From an uncultured Lachnospiraceae bacterium (GTDB lineage Bacteria > Bacillota > Clostridia > Lachnospirales > Lachnospiraceae), in contig CACYNO010000007.1 of assembly GCA_902775895.1 (NCBI GenBank), positions 1-64,000 of the forward strand: DNA of 64,000 nt, in the 5' to 3' direction. Position numbers and translations under genes: made by a program. Numbering within the stretch: position 1 is the first letter of the stretch; every line of letters begins with the position of its first letter. Shown here one piece after another: positions 45,393 to 54,159 of the stretch. The notes beneath the pieces were generated by a model. It was not told the DNA's origin, ran no database searches, and saw only the letters and a program-made list of their open reading frames with translations.

Positions 45393-46883
45393 ATGTTTAA
45401 CAACAAGATAAACAGAAAAGACATGATAAACTGCACATTATGTAACGATGCACCGTGTTCATCGGTATGCAGTAAGACAGACCCGGCTGGGTTATTGAGA
45501 AGTATATGGTTTGATAATGAAGCGTGTGCAGCAGTAAAGCTTCCTGCAGAGGATCCGTGCAGAGATTGCGACGCACCATGTGAAAAGGCATGTGTTAAAG
45601 CGGGAAAGGTGCCTGTAAAGGAACTGGTATCCCGACTCCATAGCGAAGTGAAGCCGGAGGTTTCAGAGATCGAACCGGATAATAACCGGCTAAATACTGA
45701 TCTTTGCGGTATACATTTGGAGAATCCTTTTCTTTTGTCTTCGTCTGTGGTATCAAGCACATACGATATGTGTGCAAGGGCTTTTGAAGCAGGATGGGCA
45801 GGAGCGGTATTTAAGACGGTCTGTTCATTTGATATTCATGAGGCTTCTCCCCGGTTCGGAAGCGTACCGGGATCCGCAGGGGGATTTATAGGATTTAAGA
45901 ATATAGAACAGCTTTCCGACAGAACCGTAGAAGAGAACATGGATACCGTCCGTAAACTGAAGGAAAAGTATCCTGAAAAGGCGGTCATTGTATCCTATAT
46001 GGGGCAAAACGAATCAGAATGGGAGGAGTTGTCCCGTGTCTGTCAGGAGGCGGGAGCTGACGCTGTGGAGTTGAATTTCTCCTGTCCCAACATGGCAGAC
46101 GGAGGACTTGGATCTGATATCGGTCAGGTGCCCCGTTTTGTGGAAGAGCTGACTGCGGCTGCAAAGAGAGGATGCACAATACCGGTCCTTGCGAAGCTGA
46201 CCCCAAATGTGGCATCCATGACCGAGGCGGCGGAAGCTGCAAAAAGAGGCGGAGCGGACGGTATAGCAGCCATAAATACTATCAAGAGTATCATGGGTGT
46301 AAGCCCGGACACCTTTGTTTCGGCTCCGGATGTAAACGGCATGTCTGCAGTAGGAGGCTACAGCGGAAACGCCGTGAAGCCTATAGCGCTGCGCTTTATG
46401 GCGGAGATGGGGCATGACAGTCAGCTTTCCGGTATGCATCTGAGCGGCATGGGAGGTATTGAGACATGGAAAGATGCGCTTGATTTTATTTTGCTTGGAG
46501 CAGGCAGCGTGCAGGTGACAACTTCTGTGATGAAGTACGGATACCGTATTATAGATGATCTGTTGTCAGGACTTGACCGCTTTCTGGCAATGAAAGGTTT
46601 TGCAAATGTGGCAGATGTATGCGGGCTTGGACTTTCTCATGTAAGTGATACCACGGATGTGCTGGAAAGAGATTCCAGGGTTTTCCCCATGTTTGACAGA
46701 AGCAGGTGTATCGGCTGCGGAAGATGTGTGATATCATGTCGCGACGGAGGACATCAGGCGCTTAGCATGAACGAGGAACGCCATATCATAATGGACGGTA
46801 AGAAGTGTGTCGGATGTCATCTTTGTGCCCTTGTGTGTCCGGAAGGGGCGATAAGCACGTCGGGTAAAAGAGTGAAGATGTAG
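45393..46883 (+). CDS. PreA-like dihydropyrimidine dehydrogenase / DHODH-type Fe-S flavoprotein
   Basis: This is a 496-aa protein. An N-terminal cysteine-rich Fe-S segment (CTLCNDAPCSSVC, then DPCRDCDAPCEKACV) resembles the start of dihydropyrimidine dehydrogenase. A dihydroorotate dehydrogenase-like FMN barrel follows (CGIHLENPFLLSSS; ELNFSCPNM; LAKLTPN; GGIETWKDALDFILLGAGSVQ). Two 4Fe-4S ferredoxin motifs end it (CIGCGRCVISC, CVGCHLCALVC). The active form would reduce uracil or thymine, or reverse this, in pyrimidine catabolism, with a PreT-type partner that I do not see here. ATG 45393 has AGGAGAAG upstream. codA at 39740 fits the same pathway. Confidence 0.85.
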   Translation: MFNNKINRKDMINCTLCNDAPCSSVCSKTDPAGLLRSIWFDNEACAAVKLPAEDPCRDCDAPCEKACVKAGKVPVKELVSRLHSEVKPEVSEIEPDNNRLNTDLCGIHLENPFLLSSSVVSSTYDMCARAFEAGWAGAVFKTVCSFDIHEASPRFGSVPGSAGGFIGFKNIEQLSDRTVEENMDTVRKLKEKYPEKAVIVSYMGQNESEWEELSRVCQEAGADAVELNFSCPNMADGGLGSDIGQVPRFVEELTAAAKRGCTIPVLAKLTPNVASMTEAAEAAKRGGADGIAAINTIKSIMGVSPDTFVSAPDVNGMSAVGGYSGNAVKPIALRFMAEMGHDSQLSGMHLSGMGGIETWKDALDFILLGAGSVQVTTSVMKYGYRIIDDLLSGLDRFLAMKGFANVADVCGLGLSHVSDTTDVLERDSRVFPMFDRSRCIGCGRCVISCRDGGHQALSMNEERHIIMDGKKCVGCHLCALVCPEGAISTSGKRVKM

Positions 46884-46931
46884 AAAATATAAGGAGAAAC
46901 CGGACAGTTTTATCGGAAAGGTGAGAGTTTA

Positions 46932-48131
46932 ATGAAAAAAGACAGGATCAAACGTATTACAGAAGGATTTATAAGGGAATTTCCGGACACCGATACCGAT
47001 GCCGTAAAGGTATTTTCGTCCCCGGGGCGGTTGGAACTGACCGGTAACCACTCAGACCACCAGGGAGGAGTCGTGCTGACGGGTACGGTAAACGCCGATA
47101 TCTTAGCCTGTGCGGCAGCAAACGGAACTGATGTGATCAACATTTTGTCGGAAGGATACGGTGTTATTAATATCTCATGCAAAAATACAAATATCAGGGC
47201 CGATGAAAAAAATACAACCTCAGCACTTGTACGCGGTATGGTGAGAGCAGTTTCGGATAAAGGCTTTTCAGTCGGGGGTTTTGATATGTATGCATCCTCA
47301 GAGATTCCGGGCGGACTCGGAATGTCTTCGTCAGCTGCATTTGAGATGCTTCTGGGTGTGGTCTTAAATGATCTGTTTTGTGACGGGAGATTGGGCAGGG
47401 AAGAGCTGGCTTATGCAGGTATGTATGCCGAAAAAGAGTATTTCGGAAAACCATGCGGTCTTATGGACCAGATGGCGTGCATAACAGGCGGGATAAATAT
47501 TTTTGATTTTCAAGATCCGGAAGAACCAAAGATAACACCAATTGATTTTGACTTTGAATCTGCGGGACTGGATATCATAGTTACCGATACGGGAGGAAGC
47601 CACGCCGGTATGGCAGAGGAATTCAACGCTATCCCGGATGAGATGTATTCCGTAGCAAACGAACTTGGTGCGGAACGACTCTGTGATGTAAAGGAAGACG
47701 TCTTTTACGGACATCTGCCGGTATTGAGGATAAAAGCAGGTGACAGGGCGGTCATGCGTGCCATGCACTGGTATGATGAACAAAAGAGGGTAAGAAGCCA
47801 GAAAGAGGCGTTGGGAAAAGGTGATGTCGGAAAATTTCTTGATCTCGTAAATGCTTCGGGAAGATCCTCATTTATGTATCTGCAAAATGTTGATAATTAC
47901 AAAGATACTAAGCATCAGTCCGTGGCTTTGAGCCTTGCTTTTGCCGCCCATATACTGGAAGGCGCAGGTGCGGTACGGATCCAGGGCGGAGGCTTTGCAG
48001 GAAGCATCATTGCTTTTGTGCCTAAGGAGAAGTCAGAGATCTATGTTGAAAAAATGGAGGAATTTCTGGGCAAAGGTGCATGCCGCAGAGTCCGTATACG
48101 TAAGACCGGAGCAATTGTTTGCGGGAGATGA
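46932..48131 (+). CDS. galK: Galactokinase
   Basis: This is a 399-aa GHMP kinase that makes galactose-1-phosphate. The galactokinase signature is FSSPGRLELTGNHSDHQGG (about residues 28-46; the common GRVNLIGEHTDY is altered to GRLELTGNHSDH). The ATP loop is GGLGMSSSAAFE (about 125-136), and a C-terminal RIQGGGFAGSIIAFV motif follows. The modified signature keeps the catalytic positions and recurs in Lachnospiraceae members I recall, but specificity for galactose is inferred. No other Leloir genes adjoin. Confidence 0.85.
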   Translation: MKKDRIKRITEGFIREFPDTDTDAVKVFSSPGRLELTGNHSDHQGGVVLTGTVNADILACAAANGTDVINILSEGYGVINISCKNTNIRADEKNTTSALVRGMVRAVSDKGFSVGGFDMYASSEIPGGLGMSSSAAFEMLLGVVLNDLFCDGRLGREELAYAGMYAEKEYFGKPCGLMDQMACITGGINIFDFQDPEEPKITPIDFDFESAGLDIIVTDTGGSHAGMAEEFNAIPDEMYSVANELGAERLCDVKEDVFYGHLPVLRIKAGDRAVMRAMHWYDEQKRVRSQKEALGKGDVGKFLDLVNASGRSSFMYLQNVDNYKDTKHQSVALSLAFAAHILEGAGAVRIQGGGFAGSIIAFVPKEKSEIYVEKMEEFLGKGACRRVRIRKTGAIVCGR

Positions 48132-48138
48132 GAAAAAT

Positions 48139-48182
48139 AACAAGGGAGATAAAAAAAATAACGTCTCCCTTGTCATTTTTTG
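48139..48182. terminator. Terminator after galK
   Basis: ACAAGGGAGA (48140-48149) pairs with TCTCCCTTGT (48164-48173), followed by CATTTTTT. Upstream A-rich sequence may let it serve the minus-strand gene too. Confidence 0.8.
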
Positions 48183-48201
48183 CCGAAATGAACAGTTTTT
48201 A

Positions 48202-48651
48202 CTATATTGTCGTCAGGAGATCATTTAATTTCCTGACCTCCGCCTTATACTTCGCATACATAATGATCCATATGATGAAAAATGCCACCGCCATTATCCC
48301 GGTCATGATACCGATATCCGCCGGAACAGGTCTTATCCAATAAAGATAGACGGCGATAGGTATATACGTTGCCATTATCGTGCCGAAATGCAAAAGAGCA
48401 GATATCAGCATGCCCGGACGTTCCATTTCATGCCAGCTGATCCCGCCGAAAGCCACCGCACCGACAAGACCTGACAATAAGGTCTGTGCGGTCATAGCTC
48501 CAAGCTGGCTTCCGGTTCGTGCTATAAGTTCCGGTGCGAAAAATAAGGTATTTCCGGTACTCACATATCCGGTTATCAGGGCTATGACGTTCCCGATGGC
48601 CATCCCCAGAACAAATCCCATTATTATCCTTTGTACGGTTTTTGATAACAT
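48202..48651 (-). CDS. DUF3021 family membrane protein
   Basis: This is a 149-aa protein with four membrane helices (IIMGFVLGMAIGNVIALITG, LLSGLVGAVAFGG, LISALLHFGTIMATYI, IGIMTGIMAVAFFIIW). DUF3021 proteins are nearly always encoded next to a LytTR regulator, as here, and probably control its activity at the membrane. It starts 5 bp after the regulator stop. Confidence 0.87.
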   Translation of the reverse strand: MLSKTVQRIIMGFVLGMAIGNVIALITGYVSTGNTLFFAPELIARTGSQLGAMTAQTLLSGLVGAVAFGGISWHEMERPGMLISALLHFGTIMATYIPIAVYLYWIRPVPADIGIMTGIMAVAFFIIWIIMYAKYKAEVRKLNDLLTTI

Positions 48652-48656
48652 AGTTT

Positions 48657-49115
48657 TTACTCCTTCCCTTCAAGTCTCTTTCTTATGTCGGGTATCAACC
48701 GTCTTGATGCCCATGTTTCCAATCCGTTCTGCATTATTATGCGAAAAGATCCGGATACTGAAAAATCAAATTTCCTGACTTTTCCCAGGTTAATGATCTC
48801 GTAACGGGATATCTTTAGAAATCTGGCAGGATCAAGATTCTTCTCAACGTCGCGCAATGTTTTTCTTAATTCGTATTCACCGTCTTCGGTTATTACCTTA
48901 AGTTTTTTATTTTCCGTAGAGATACTTATGACAGTCATGTCATTCAGAGTTACGGATGAGCCGTTATGGTCGTGTACGGTAATATGTCCTGCCAAAGGGT
49001 CCCTGACACGATCCATAAGTGAACTTACCTGCCTGTCTTCTTCTGATGCGCAAAAAATCACATCGATATCACTTTTATCATTTTCCCTGCTAAATCTTAC
49101 ATTTATTTTTTTCAT
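48657..49115 (-). CDS. LytTR-type DNA-binding regulator
   Basis: This is a 152-aa regulator. The C-terminal 100 residues are a LytTR domain (ISISTENKKLKVITEDGEY, LDPARFLKISRYEIINLGKV, and the end SRRLIPDIRKRL). No receiver domain is present, as usual for partners of DUF3021 proteins. ATG 49115 has AGGG 7 bp upstream. An extra 15 residues from 49160 lack a site. The pair likely regulates itself or a nearby transporter. The target is unknown. Confidence 0.87.
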   Translation of the reverse strand: MKKINVRFSRENDKSDIDVIFCASEEDRQVSSLMDRVRDPLAGHITVHDHNGSSVTLNDMTVISISTENKKLKVITEDGEYELRKTLRDVEKNLDPARFLKISRYEIINLGKVRKFDFSVSGSFRIIMQNGLETWASRRLIPDIRKRLEGKE

Positions 49116-49347
49116 TAAGAACCCTGCTTTTTTGCGGATATATCTGATTTGGTGCAACAAAAAAATATCGCAGAACAGTATAGCATAATTTCAAAGATGA
49201 TTTATTGACATTTGTTAAAAACGCTTACCGCTTGATCGCAAAAAACGACCGCTTACGCCTTTGCAGGGCTTTACAAAATATCCTTGTATTATAATAAAAA
49301 CAGGGAAAAGATGATGAGAAATGTTCTGAATAAGGGAGGTGTTCAAA

Positions 49348-49509
49348 ATGAATTTAAAGGCTTGGTACCCTGTTATAAGTATTTCATCAGTGGTGGTCAT
49401 GTTCATTTGGGCATTCATAGAAGGAAACTGGAGTCACTGTTGGATATCCGTCATGATAGGGGGGATCGTGATGGCGATAATCAGTGCATTGGGAAAAAAG
49501 AAAGGATAA
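49348..49509 (+). CDS. Small membrane protein, 53 aa
   Basis: An ATG at 49348 with AAGGGAGG 8 bp upstream opens a 53-codon frame encoding two membrane helices (VISISSVVVMFIWAFI, residues 9-24, and CWISVMIGGIVMAIISAL, 31-48) joined by EGNWSH and ended by a GKKKG tail. It lies 7 bp before a lipoprotein gene, in the same direction, so it is probably the first gene of that operon. No known family was recognised. The layout resembles small two-helix proteins of unknown role. Confidence 0.75.
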   Translation: MNLKAWYPVISISSVVVMFIWAFIEGNWSHCWISVMIGGIVMAIISALGKKKG

Positions 49510-49516
49510 TAAGGAT

Positions 49517-50023
49517 ATGAAGAAAAGAATATTACTTACGATGCCTGTAATAGCAGGAGTTTTATCAGCAGCAATGCTTACGGGATGTGGTGAAGATAAA
49601 AAAGAAGAGACATTATCGACTGTGACGAATGGGGTGACTACTGAGTCTGCAACATCTGCAGACACTTCAAGTTCGGCAGAAACATCAGACTCATCTACGA
49701 GGGGAGAACATCTCTATGTAAACGATGACGGGGTAGAGATAAATGATGTGGCAATAGATCTTGTAGGATCCACATTCAACTTCTCAGTTATTTTCGCAAA
49801 TAATACCGATAAAGAGCATGAGTTTGACTGCAGGAAATTTGACCTTAAGTTCAACGGCAAATCACTTGGCGCAATGCTGTCAACCAAAACATTCCCGGCA
49901 AATCAGAGTTATATCCAGTGGGCATTTCCCATGTCTGATACGGGAGATTTGAAGGTCGGAGACAAGGTAGATGTTTACTATGATTCTACCCTTCTCAAGA
50001 CAGTTGAAGTAACTGAATTTTGA
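49517..50023 (+). CDS. Lipoprotein with DUF4352-like beta-sandwich
   Basis: This is a 168-aa lipoprotein with a signal peptide and lipobox LTGC (about residues 21-24), then a Ser/Thr-rich linker (SATSADTSSSAETSDSS). The C-terminal 100 residues alternate as beta strands (GVEINDVAIDLVGSTFNFSV; NNTDKEHEFD; SLGAMLSTKTFPANQSYIQW), like extracellular immunoglobulin-type DUF4352 domains. The function is unknown. AAGGAT precedes ATG 49517. It forms an operon with the 53-aa membrane protein. Confidence 0.8.
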   Translation: MKKRILLTMPVIAGVLSAAMLTGCGEDKKEETLSTVTNGVTTESATSADTSSSAETSDSSTRGEHLYVNDDGVEINDVAIDLVGSTFNFSVIFANNTDKEHEFDCRKFDLKFNGKSLGAMLSTKTFPANQSYIQWAFPMSDTGDLKVGDKVDVYYDSTLLKTVEVTEF

Positions 50024-50048
50024 AAAAGATCAACACTTTTTTAATAAG

Positions 50049-50094
50049 TAACAGATTCTGTGTTTAAAAGGCAAATACGAATCTGTTATTTTTT
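50049..50094 (+). terminator. Terminator after the lipoprotein gene
   Basis: TAACAGATTC (50049-50058) pairs perfectly with GAATCTGTTA (50079-50088), then six T. Confidence 0.88.
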
Positions 50095-50263
50095 AATAAA
50101 GGCAGAAAAATATAACATGTGTAGTAATTGAAACTCCGGGTTTGAAAAAAACTGCAAAAGGTTTAATATAAAAAAGTATTTGAATAAACAGGATAAAATG
50201 AAAAACAGTTAAAACCAATCTTTGGGAACACTTTCAGAAATTACAGGAGACATCAGACTGATC

Positions 50264-50998
50264 ATGAATAAAACAGCGATAATTACGGGTTCATCAAGAG
50301 GTATAGGACGTGCCGTGGCAAAAAGGCTTGCCCGGGAAGGGTACAATATCTGCATTAACTTTGTAGAGAGACAAGACAAAGCGGAAGAACTGTTGAAGGA
50401 ATTAAAAGGCGGGGGCTGCAGTGCCGTAATGTGCCGTGCTGATGTGGGAAACAGGGATCAGGTGAATGCAATGGTGGGAGAGGCCGTAAAAAGCCTGGGG
50501 CCCGTGACCCTTCTTGTAAATAATGCGGGCGTGGCGGGTCAGGCACTTTTTCAGGATGTTACTGATGAGTTGTGGGATAAATACTTCAGTACGAATCTGA
50601 ACGGCGCAAGGAACACGATACAGGCAGTACTGCCCGGGATGCTTGAGAGAAAGTCCGGCTGCATAATAAACATATCGTCAATATGGGGACTTCACGGTGC
50701 AAGCTGTGAGGTGACTTATTCATGCACAAAGCATGCGCTTATCGGGCTTACCAGGTCTCTTGCAATGGAACTTGCTCCAAGCAATATCCGCGTAAACTGT
50801 GTTGCTCCCGGAGTGATCAACACGGATATGGTGCAGGTCTTAGGGAAAGATGTGTTAAAAGAACTGGCGGAACAGACACCTCTTTCCCGTTTGGGAACGC
50901 CTGAGGATATAGCAAACGCCGTAAATTTCCTGGCCTCCGAAGAGGCTTCTTTTATTACCGGTCAGGTTTTGGTATCCGACGGAGGATTTGTCAATTAA
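50264..50998 (+). CDS. Short-chain dehydrogenase/reductase, FabG-like
   Basis: This is a 244-aa SDR enzyme with TGSSRGIGRAV (NADP loop, residues 7-17), LLVNNAGVAGQ, Ser in INISSIWG, the YSCTKHALIG catalytic Tyr-Lys and NCVAPGVINTDM. FabG, 3-oxoacyl-ACP reductase, is the closest family, but the gene stands alone, away from any fatty acid cluster, so another ketone or alcohol substrate is possible. ATG 50264 is preceded by AGGAGA at a rather long 13 bp. An upstream in-frame start at 50222 is conceivable. Confidence 0.85.
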   Translation: MNKTAIITGSSRGIGRAVAKRLAREGYNICINFVERQDKAEELLKELKGGGCSAVMCRADVGNRDQVNAMVGEAVKSLGPVTLLVNNAGVAGQALFQDVTDELWDKYFSTNLNGARNTIQAVLPGMLERKSGCIINISSIWGLHGASCEVTYSCTKHALIGLTRSLAMELAPSNIRVNCVAPGVINTDMVQVLGKDVLKELAEQTPLSRLGTPEDIANAVNFLASEEASFITGQVLVSDGGFVN

Positions 50999-51001
50999 AA
51001 A

Positions 51002-51033
51002 ACCACACCACGGCAGTTGAACCGGGGTGTGGT
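51002..51033. terminator. Strong hairpin after the SDR gene
   Basis: ACCACACCACGG (51002-51013) pairs with CCGGGGTGTGGT (51022-51033) with one G-A mismatch. An A-run lies on its left and no T-run on its right, so as an intrinsic terminator it works better on the minus strand, though it ends the plus-strand gene. Confidence 0.55.
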
Positions 51034-51039
51034 GTATGC

Positions 51040-51387
51040 TGTTGTCATACCAAAACAGTTTGATATAAGAAAAAAATAATTGTAGTGGTTGTTTGTAAGT
51101 GTAGTAATATCCTGATGGTTTTTAGGATTTTTAATGTAAGAAAAATAAAAAGTTTAAGTGATAAGTAGAGAAAAATAGTAGAGAAAATATTCATCAACCT
51201 GTTTTGAAAACAGCGAATAGGAATATAATATATATTAAAAGTTTTGTCAAATGAAAAAATAAAAAAAAGGTAGTCAAATTAGCAAAAATGTGTATTTTTT
51301 GTGAAATCACAAAAAATAACCGGGGACTGTGATACTTATTTCTTTTATGTTAGAATTGAAAAAATAACTTAAATCGGAGAAATGCCA
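51040..51387 (+). promoter_or_regulatory. AT-rich regulatory region upstream of iorA
   Basis: About 350 bp hold no gene. There is a perfect 10-bp palindrome, TTTTTTGTGA-AA-TCACAAAAAA, at 51295-51316, of operator form (core TTGTGAAATCACAA). A TAGAAT at 51351-51356 is a plausible -10 box with a poor -35 (TGTGAT) 17 bp upstream. The palindrome sits about 35 bp before the -10 box, where an activator would bind, or a repressor overlapping the -35. A TATAAT with TTGAAA at 14 bp (about 51213-51238) is a weaker second candidate. Confidence 0.55.
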
Positions 51388-53130
51388 ATGAAACAACTTA
51401 TGTTAGGAAATAAAGCAGTGGCAAGGGGACTCTTTGAAGGGGGATGTTCCTTTGTTTCAAGTTATCCCGGTACTCCCAGTACCGAGATCACTGAAGAAGC
51501 CGTTGCTTTTGATGAGATATATTGCGAGTGGGCACCAAATGAAAAGGTGGCCATGGAAGCTGCCTTCGGGGCATCCCTTGCAGGTAAGCGATCTTTTTGC
51601 GGTATGAAGCACGTTGGTCTGAACGTAGCTGCAGATCCGCTTTTTACCATGTCTTATACAGGGGTAAATGCCGGTATCATCATAGGTGTGGCGGATGACC
51701 CGGGGATGCATTCCTCACAAAACGAACAGGATTCCAGACACTACGCCGTAGCGGCCAAGGTTCCCATGCTTGAGCCGGCTGATTCTGCGGAAGCTCTTGA
51801 ATTTACCAAACTTGCTTATGAGCTATCTGAGAAGTTCGATACGCCTGTGCTTATGAAGATGTGTACCCGCATCGCTCATTCCAGATCGGTCTGTCAAACT
51901 TCGGAAAGAGTCGTGCCTGAAGTAAAAGCATATGAAAAAAACATCGGCAAATATGTGATGATGCCGGGAAATGCAAAGAAGCGCCATCCTGTTATTGAAG
52001 AAAGAACAAAGGCTCTCAGGGAATGGGCGGAGACTTCGGATATCAACAGGATCGAGTGGGGCGGCAAAGAAGTGGGCATAATAACTTCATCCACATCATA
52101 CCAGTATGTAAAAGAAGTATTCGGAGAAAAGGTTTCCGTATTAAAACTTGGAATGGTAAATCCGCTCCCTGAAAAGCTTATAAAAGACTTCGCCGGAAAA
52201 GTTGACAGACTGATAGTTGTGGAAGAGCTTGATCCCGTTATTGAGAACCACTGCAAAGTACTGGGACTAAAGGTAGAAGGAAAAGATATCCTTCCCGTAT
52301 GCGGTGAGTTTTCTCAAAAGCTTATAGCTGAAAAAATAGGTGGAGAGGTTCACGAAAGAAAGTCTTTGGACGAAGAAATACCCGTACGACCGCCCATCAT
52401 GTGTGCCGGTTGTCCGCACAGAGGTATTTTCTACACGTTAAGCAAGAATAAATGTGTCGTTCTGGGTGATATCGGATGTTATACACTGGGCGCCGTAGCG
52501 CCCCTTTCTGCCATGGACATGACCCTTTGTATGGGAGCATCCGTCAGCGGAGTCCACGGATTTAATAAGGCTATGGAAGGTAATACTGACTATAAAACTG
52601 TAGGTGTTCTGGGAGACTCGACATTTATGCATTCGGGAATGACGGGACTTGCCGATATCGCTTACAACGAGTCTGATTCCACGGTTATCATTCTTGATAA
52701 CTCCATTACGGGAATGACAGGACACCAGCAAAATCCTACAACCGGGTATAACATAAAAGGTGATCCGGCAGGAAAGATAGATCTTGAGGCATTGTGCAAA
52801 GCCATGGGTATAAAGAGGGTTACAGTAGTGGACCCTTATGACTTAAAGGAGTGTGACAGAATCTTAAAGGAAGAACTGGCAGCACCGGAGCCTTCCGTGA
52901 TCATCGCAAGAAGACCCTGTGCTTTGCTGAAATTTGTGAAGCATAATACGCCTCTTACGGTCAATGCAGATAAGTGTACGGGATGCAGCGCCTGCATGAA
53001 GATAGGCTGTCCCGCAATTTCCATGAAGGACGGCAAGTCCCATGTGGACAGGACACTTTGCGTGGGATGCGATGTATGCAAGCAGATGTGTGCGTTTGAC
53101 GCGTTTGAGAGAGAAGAGAAGGAGGGATAA
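51388..53130 (+). CDS. iorA: Indolepyruvate:ferredoxin oxidoreductase, alpha subunit
   Basis: This is a 580-aa thiamine pyrophosphate enzyme that oxidatively decarboxylates indolepyruvate, phenylpyruvate and related aryl-2-keto acids to aryl-acetyl-CoA, reducing ferredoxin. It opens LMLGNKAVARGLFEGGCSFV with SSYPGTPSTEI (residues about 24-34). It has MCAGCPHRGIFYTL, GDIGCYTLG and the TPP site VLGDSTFMHSG...NSITGMTGHQQNP. A ferredoxin end, CTGCSACMKIGCPAI and CVGCDVCKQMCAFDA, binds two 4Fe-4S clusters. ATG 51388 is 9 bp from CGGAGA. ATG 51382 is too close. iorB follows after 3 bp. Confidence 0.95.
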   Translation: MKQLMLGNKAVARGLFEGGCSFVSSYPGTPSTEITEEAVAFDEIYCEWAPNEKVAMEAAFGASLAGKRSFCGMKHVGLNVAADPLFTMSYTGVNAGIIIGVADDPGMHSSQNEQDSRHYAVAAKVPMLEPADSAEALEFTKLAYELSEKFDTPVLMKMCTRIAHSRSVCQTSERVVPEVKAYEKNIGKYVMMPGNAKKRHPVIEERTKALREWAETSDINRIEWGGKEVGIITSSTSYQYVKEVFGEKVSVLKLGMVNPLPEKLIKDFAGKVDRLIVVEELDPVIENHCKVLGLKVEGKDILPVCGEFSQKLIAEKIGGEVHERKSLDEEIPVRPPIMCAGCPHRGIFYTLSKNKCVVLGDIGCYTLGAVAPLSAMDMTLCMGASVSGVHGFNKAMEGNTDYKTVGVLGDSTFMHSGMTGLADIAYNESDSTVIILDNSITGMTGHQQNPTTGYNIKGDPAGKIDLEALCKAMGIKRVTVVDPYDLKECDRILKEELAAPEPSVIIARRPCALLKFVKHNTPLTVNADKCTGCSACMKIGCPAISMKDGKSHVDRTLCVGCDVCKQMCAFDAFEREEKEG

Positions 53131-53133
53131 ATT

Positions 53134-53712
53134 ATGGATACAAAAAACATAATGATAGTCGGCGTTGGCGGACAGGGATCGCTTCTTGCCAGCAAACTCC
53201 TGGGAAACCTCTTTCTTTCGGAAGGTCATGACGTAAAGGTCTCCGAAGTACACGGCATGAGTCAGCGCGGAGGAAGCGTGGTGACTTATGTAAGATACGG
53301 TGACAAGGTGTATTCTCCGGTTATAGACGAGGGGGAGGCTGACTTTATAGTTTCATTCGAGATACTTGAAGCGGCGCGCTGGTTAAAGTATCTTAAACCC
53401 GATGGTCACATAGTAACGAGTATACAGTCCATAGATCCCATGCCCGTTATTACCGGGGCTGCAAAGTATCCGGAGAATCTGCCGGACAAGTTAAAAGCTG
53501 CAGGAGTAAATGTGGACGCCATGGACTGTCTTGCCCTGGCAAAGGAAGCAGGATCCGTAAAAGCCGTTAACGTGGTTCTTATCGGAAGGCTTTCCCATTA
53601 TTTTGATATACCTGAAGAAGAATGGATCAAAGTTATAAAAGATACGGTTCCCGAAAAGTTCGTTGAGATGAATATAAAAGCCTTTGAACTGGGAAGGAAC
53701 TTTAAAGAGTAA
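53134..53712 (+). CDS. iorB: Indolepyruvate:ferredoxin oxidoreductase, beta subunit
   Basis: This is the 192-aa gamma-type subunit of the 2-ketoacid oxidoreductase family: IMIVGVGGQGSLLASKLLG (residues 6-24), EVHGMSQRGGSVVTYVRYG (about 44-62) and EEAD-like GEADFIVSFEILEAAR. It forms the IorA-IorB complex with the gene 3 bp upstream, and AAGGAGG lies in the iorA end. The next gene but one, a phenylacetate-CoA ligase, uses an aryl acid of the same pathway. Confidence 0.95.
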   Translation: MDTKNIMIVGVGGQGSLLASKLLGNLFLSEGHDVKVSEVHGMSQRGGSVVTYVRYGDKVYSPVIDEGEADFIVSFEILEAARWLKYLKPDGHIVTSIQSIDPMPVITGAAKYPENLPDKLKAAGVNVDAMDCLALAKEAGSVKAVNVVLIGRLSHYFDIPEEEWIKVIKDTVPEKFVEMNIKAFELGRNFKE

Positions 53713-53723
53713 ATAACAGATAT

Positions 53724-53798
53724 AAAAAGGGACAACACATAAGGCGCCCGGCATTGTCGATTGTATCGCCAAGCGCTTTATATGTTGTCCCTTTTTTA
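53724..53798. terminator. Terminator between iorB and the 49-aa gene
   Basis: AAAAAGGGACAACA (53724-53737) pairs with TGTTGTCCCTTTTT (53783-53796), and inner GGCGC/GCGCT blocks extend it. A- and T-runs on either side make it work for both strands. Confidence 0.85.
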
Positions 53799-53813
53799 AT
53801 GTCGGTCTTTTCC

Positions 53814-53963
53814 TTAAGCGTCAACCTCTTCAACAATACTGTAAGCAGAAGAATGATGCTCGCCTTCCTCACCGTGTCCGGCAGGATGCATCTTAGGAAG
53901 ATTCATCGCAAGAAGAGCAAGTCCGAACGCGATAGCTGCAACAATAGCAATCATTTTACCCAT
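53814..53963 (-). CDS. Small membrane protein, 49 aa
   Basis: A 49-codon frame begins at ATG 53963 (minus strand) behind AAGGAG at 9 bp. It encodes a single N-terminal hydrophobic helix (MIAIVAAIAFGLALLAMN, residues 4-21), then a His-rich polar tail (KMHPAGHGEEGEHHSSAYS) ending EEVDA. The strong binding site, coding pattern and shared terminator with iorB make it likely real. The His/Glu cluster could bind metal, though that is a guess. It lies between iorB and the ligase gene, in the opposite direction. Confidence 0.72.
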   Translation of the reverse strand: MGKMIAIVAAIAFGLALLAMNLPKMHPAGHGEEGEHHSSAYSIVEEVDA

Positions 53964-54159
53964 GCTATCTGTCTCCTTTTTCTCTCAAAAATCATTTGAT
54001 GTATTTACGTATTTTCAACATCTGCTCATCATTATATGAAATTTAACCTTTTTATTCAAGTGATTTTTGCTTTTTTTCTTGTTAAAATAGGCGCATAAGA
54101 GTAAAATAGTACTGCAATTTTGCATAAAAAAGTTTCGTTTTTTAGGAGAACCGTTTGTC

